Of a stretch of DNA of 64,000 nucleotides, positions 63,232 to 64,000 are shown piece by piece. Both the position numbers and the translations under genes were made by a program. Source of the stretch: an uncultured Pseudomonadota bacterium (GTDB taxonomy: Bacteria; Pseudomonadota; Gammaproteobacteria; Steroidobacterales; Steroidobacteraceae); assembly GCA_902826575.1 (NCBI GenBank), contig CADEFJ010000003.1, positions 1 to 64,000 of the forward strand. The letters are read 5' to 3'. The notes beneath the pieces are model-generated. The model was not told where the DNA came from, did no database searches, and worked only from the letters and a program-made list of their open reading frames with translations. The number at the start of each line of letters is the position of its first letter. Position 1 is the first letter of the stretch.

Positions 63232-64000
63232 GCCCGATTTCGTGCGGATGCGTCAGCAGCGGGTGCGATGGGCGCGCCCGCACTTCGATCGCATACTGGC
63301 CGTTCGTCGCCACCGGCACGTCGATCGCATAGACCTGCGCACCGTTGCCTGCGGTCTCGCCGGTAGCCGCGAACGGAAAGTTCAAGTGGCCGTCCCGCGT
63401 CTGCTCGCGATATGACGTGAGCAGCGGCTCATCGCCCGGCGGCTTCGGCAGGCGCCGTTCGCCGACCAGTTCCACGGCAACCTCCCCGGGCGCGAGCCCG
63501 GCGAGCTGCACGGCCACCTTCATTTGCAGGCGTCCCTGCAAGCCGATCTGCGGCGGCGGATCGCTGATGCGCAGCAGTTCGACTCGTGGCCAAGCCTCGC
63601 TGACACGCCGCTTGAACGCGGTGAGCTCGCGCGCGCCGCGGTGACCCTCCGCGGCGAGCGCGCTGCCGAGGCGCGCGGCCGGCCGGTAGATGCCCTCGGC
63701 GTAATCGTTGACGACGCGACCCATATTGAACGCTGGGATCACCGTCGCCATGGCGCGTTTGCTCTTGCGCACCCACTCGGCCGGATAGCCGCTGCCGTTG
63801 CGGGAGTAATAGAGCGGCAGCACTTCCTCCTCGAGCGTGTCGAGCACGTTCTCGGCCTCGAGCGCATCGCGGCGCGACGGATCCTGCACGCCGACCGGGG
63901 AGAGTCCCCAGCCGTTCTCGCCGTCCCAGGCCTCGGCCCACCAGCCGTCGAGGATCGACAGGTTGAGGGTGCCGTTGGCAGCGGCCTTGATGCCCGACGT
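63212..64000 (-). CDS. glgP: Alpha-glucan phosphorylase GlgP, C-terminal part
   Basis: The visible 262 residues are the C-terminus of a glycogen phosphorylase of the alpha-glucan family type. Right at the edge the frame reads TSGIKAAANGTLNLSILDGWW, the glucan phosphorylase segment near the PLP and active site, followed by ENGWGLSPVG. The C-terminal domain is beta-rich and ends KHLA. The 5' part with the remaining catalytic domain lies beyond 64000. The enzyme releases glucose-1-phosphate from glycogen, opposing glgC/glgA. Its last 20 bp overlap glgB convergently. Confidence 0.9.
   Translation of the reverse strand, partial: TSGIKAAANGTLNLSILDGWWAEAWDGENGWGLSPVGVQDPSRRDALEAENVLDTLEEEVLPLYYSRNGSGYPAEWVRKSKRAMATVIPAFNMGRVVNDYAEGIYRPAARLGSALAAEGHRGARELTAFKRRVSEAWPRVELLRISDPPPQIGLQGRLQMKVAVQLAGLAPGEVAVELVGERRLPKPPGDEPLLTSYREQTRDGHLNFPFAATGETAGNGAQVYAIDVPVATNGQYAIEVRARPSHPLLTHPHEIGLMKHLA

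Overview
The window is high-GC (roughly two thirds G+C by eye), densely coding chromosomal DNA from a proteobacterium, most likely a gammaproteobacterium of the Nevskiales/Steroidobacterales/Xanthomonadales type. The family mix points there: plsB, greB, ttcA, a biosynthetic speA, paired DUF1302/DUF1329 proteins, an M13 and an M1 peptidase with lipoprotein signals, and a glgA/glgC/glgB/malQ/glgP glycogen locus. No rRNA, tRNA, insertion sequence, integrase or CRISPR array was seen. No gap between genes exceeds about 170 bp.

Layout. 1-6073 (minus): an envelope export operon of DUF1302 outer-membrane protein, DUF1329 protein, YCF48-like beta-propeller and an RND/MMPL pump cut by the window edge. 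6168-9508 (minus): plsB, a small alpha/beta hydrolase and a cysteine-less MGMT-like (ATL) protein. 9544-13683 (plus): a fused hydantoinase/5-oxoprolinase and a DUF4442 hot-dog protein. 13680-15302 (minus): an isolated contractile-phage tail sheath protein. 15396-20793 (minus): a 54-aa ORF, an M1 peptidase, an L,D-transpeptidase, two TPM-domain proteins and LemA. 20823-26086 (minus): a PepO-like M13 peptidase, a giant DUF748/AsmA-like protein with a hairpin-rich leader, and a 65-aa ORF. 26201-26701 (plus): greB. 26676-29778 (minus): GNAT, SugE-type SMR exporter, homospermidine synthase and a GST. 29824-35003 (plus): sulfurtransferase, speA, DUF1838, an RRM protein and a predicted lipoprotein methyltransferase. 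35035-37119 (minus): UvrD/Rep-like helicase. 37185-39142 (plus): DUF6524, CXXC peroxidase-like, NUDIX and a small unknown. 39147-40414 (minus): two unknown helical proteins. 40543-44533 (plus): MFS transporter, GST and S9 peptidase. 44546-47580 (minus): a tightly overlapped operon of zinc peptidase, ATP-grasp ligase, CpcT/CpeT-like lipoprotein and a small unknown. 47668-47742: a perfect 37-bp-arm palindrome. 47750-51571 (minus): a phosphatase/ADP-ribosylglycohydrolase fusion, ttcA and an M32 carboxypeptidase. 51634-54692 (minus): an RND adaptor, an EamA transporter and a degenerate beta-lactamase-fold protein. 54750-64000: the glycogen locus on both strands.

Functional themes. Polyamine synthesis is suggested by SpeA and homospermidine synthase, the latter in an apparent operon with an SMR exporter and an acetyltransferase. 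The glycogen locus covers ADP-glucose synthesis (glgC), elongation (glgA), branching (glgB) and remodelling or breakdown (GH57, malQ, glgP). The least explained units, and the best candidates for undescribed biology, are the peptidase/ATP-grasp/CpcT-like operon with the long palindrome upstream, the phosphatase/ADP-ribosylglycohydrolase fusion coupled to ttcA, and the orphan tail sheath gene.
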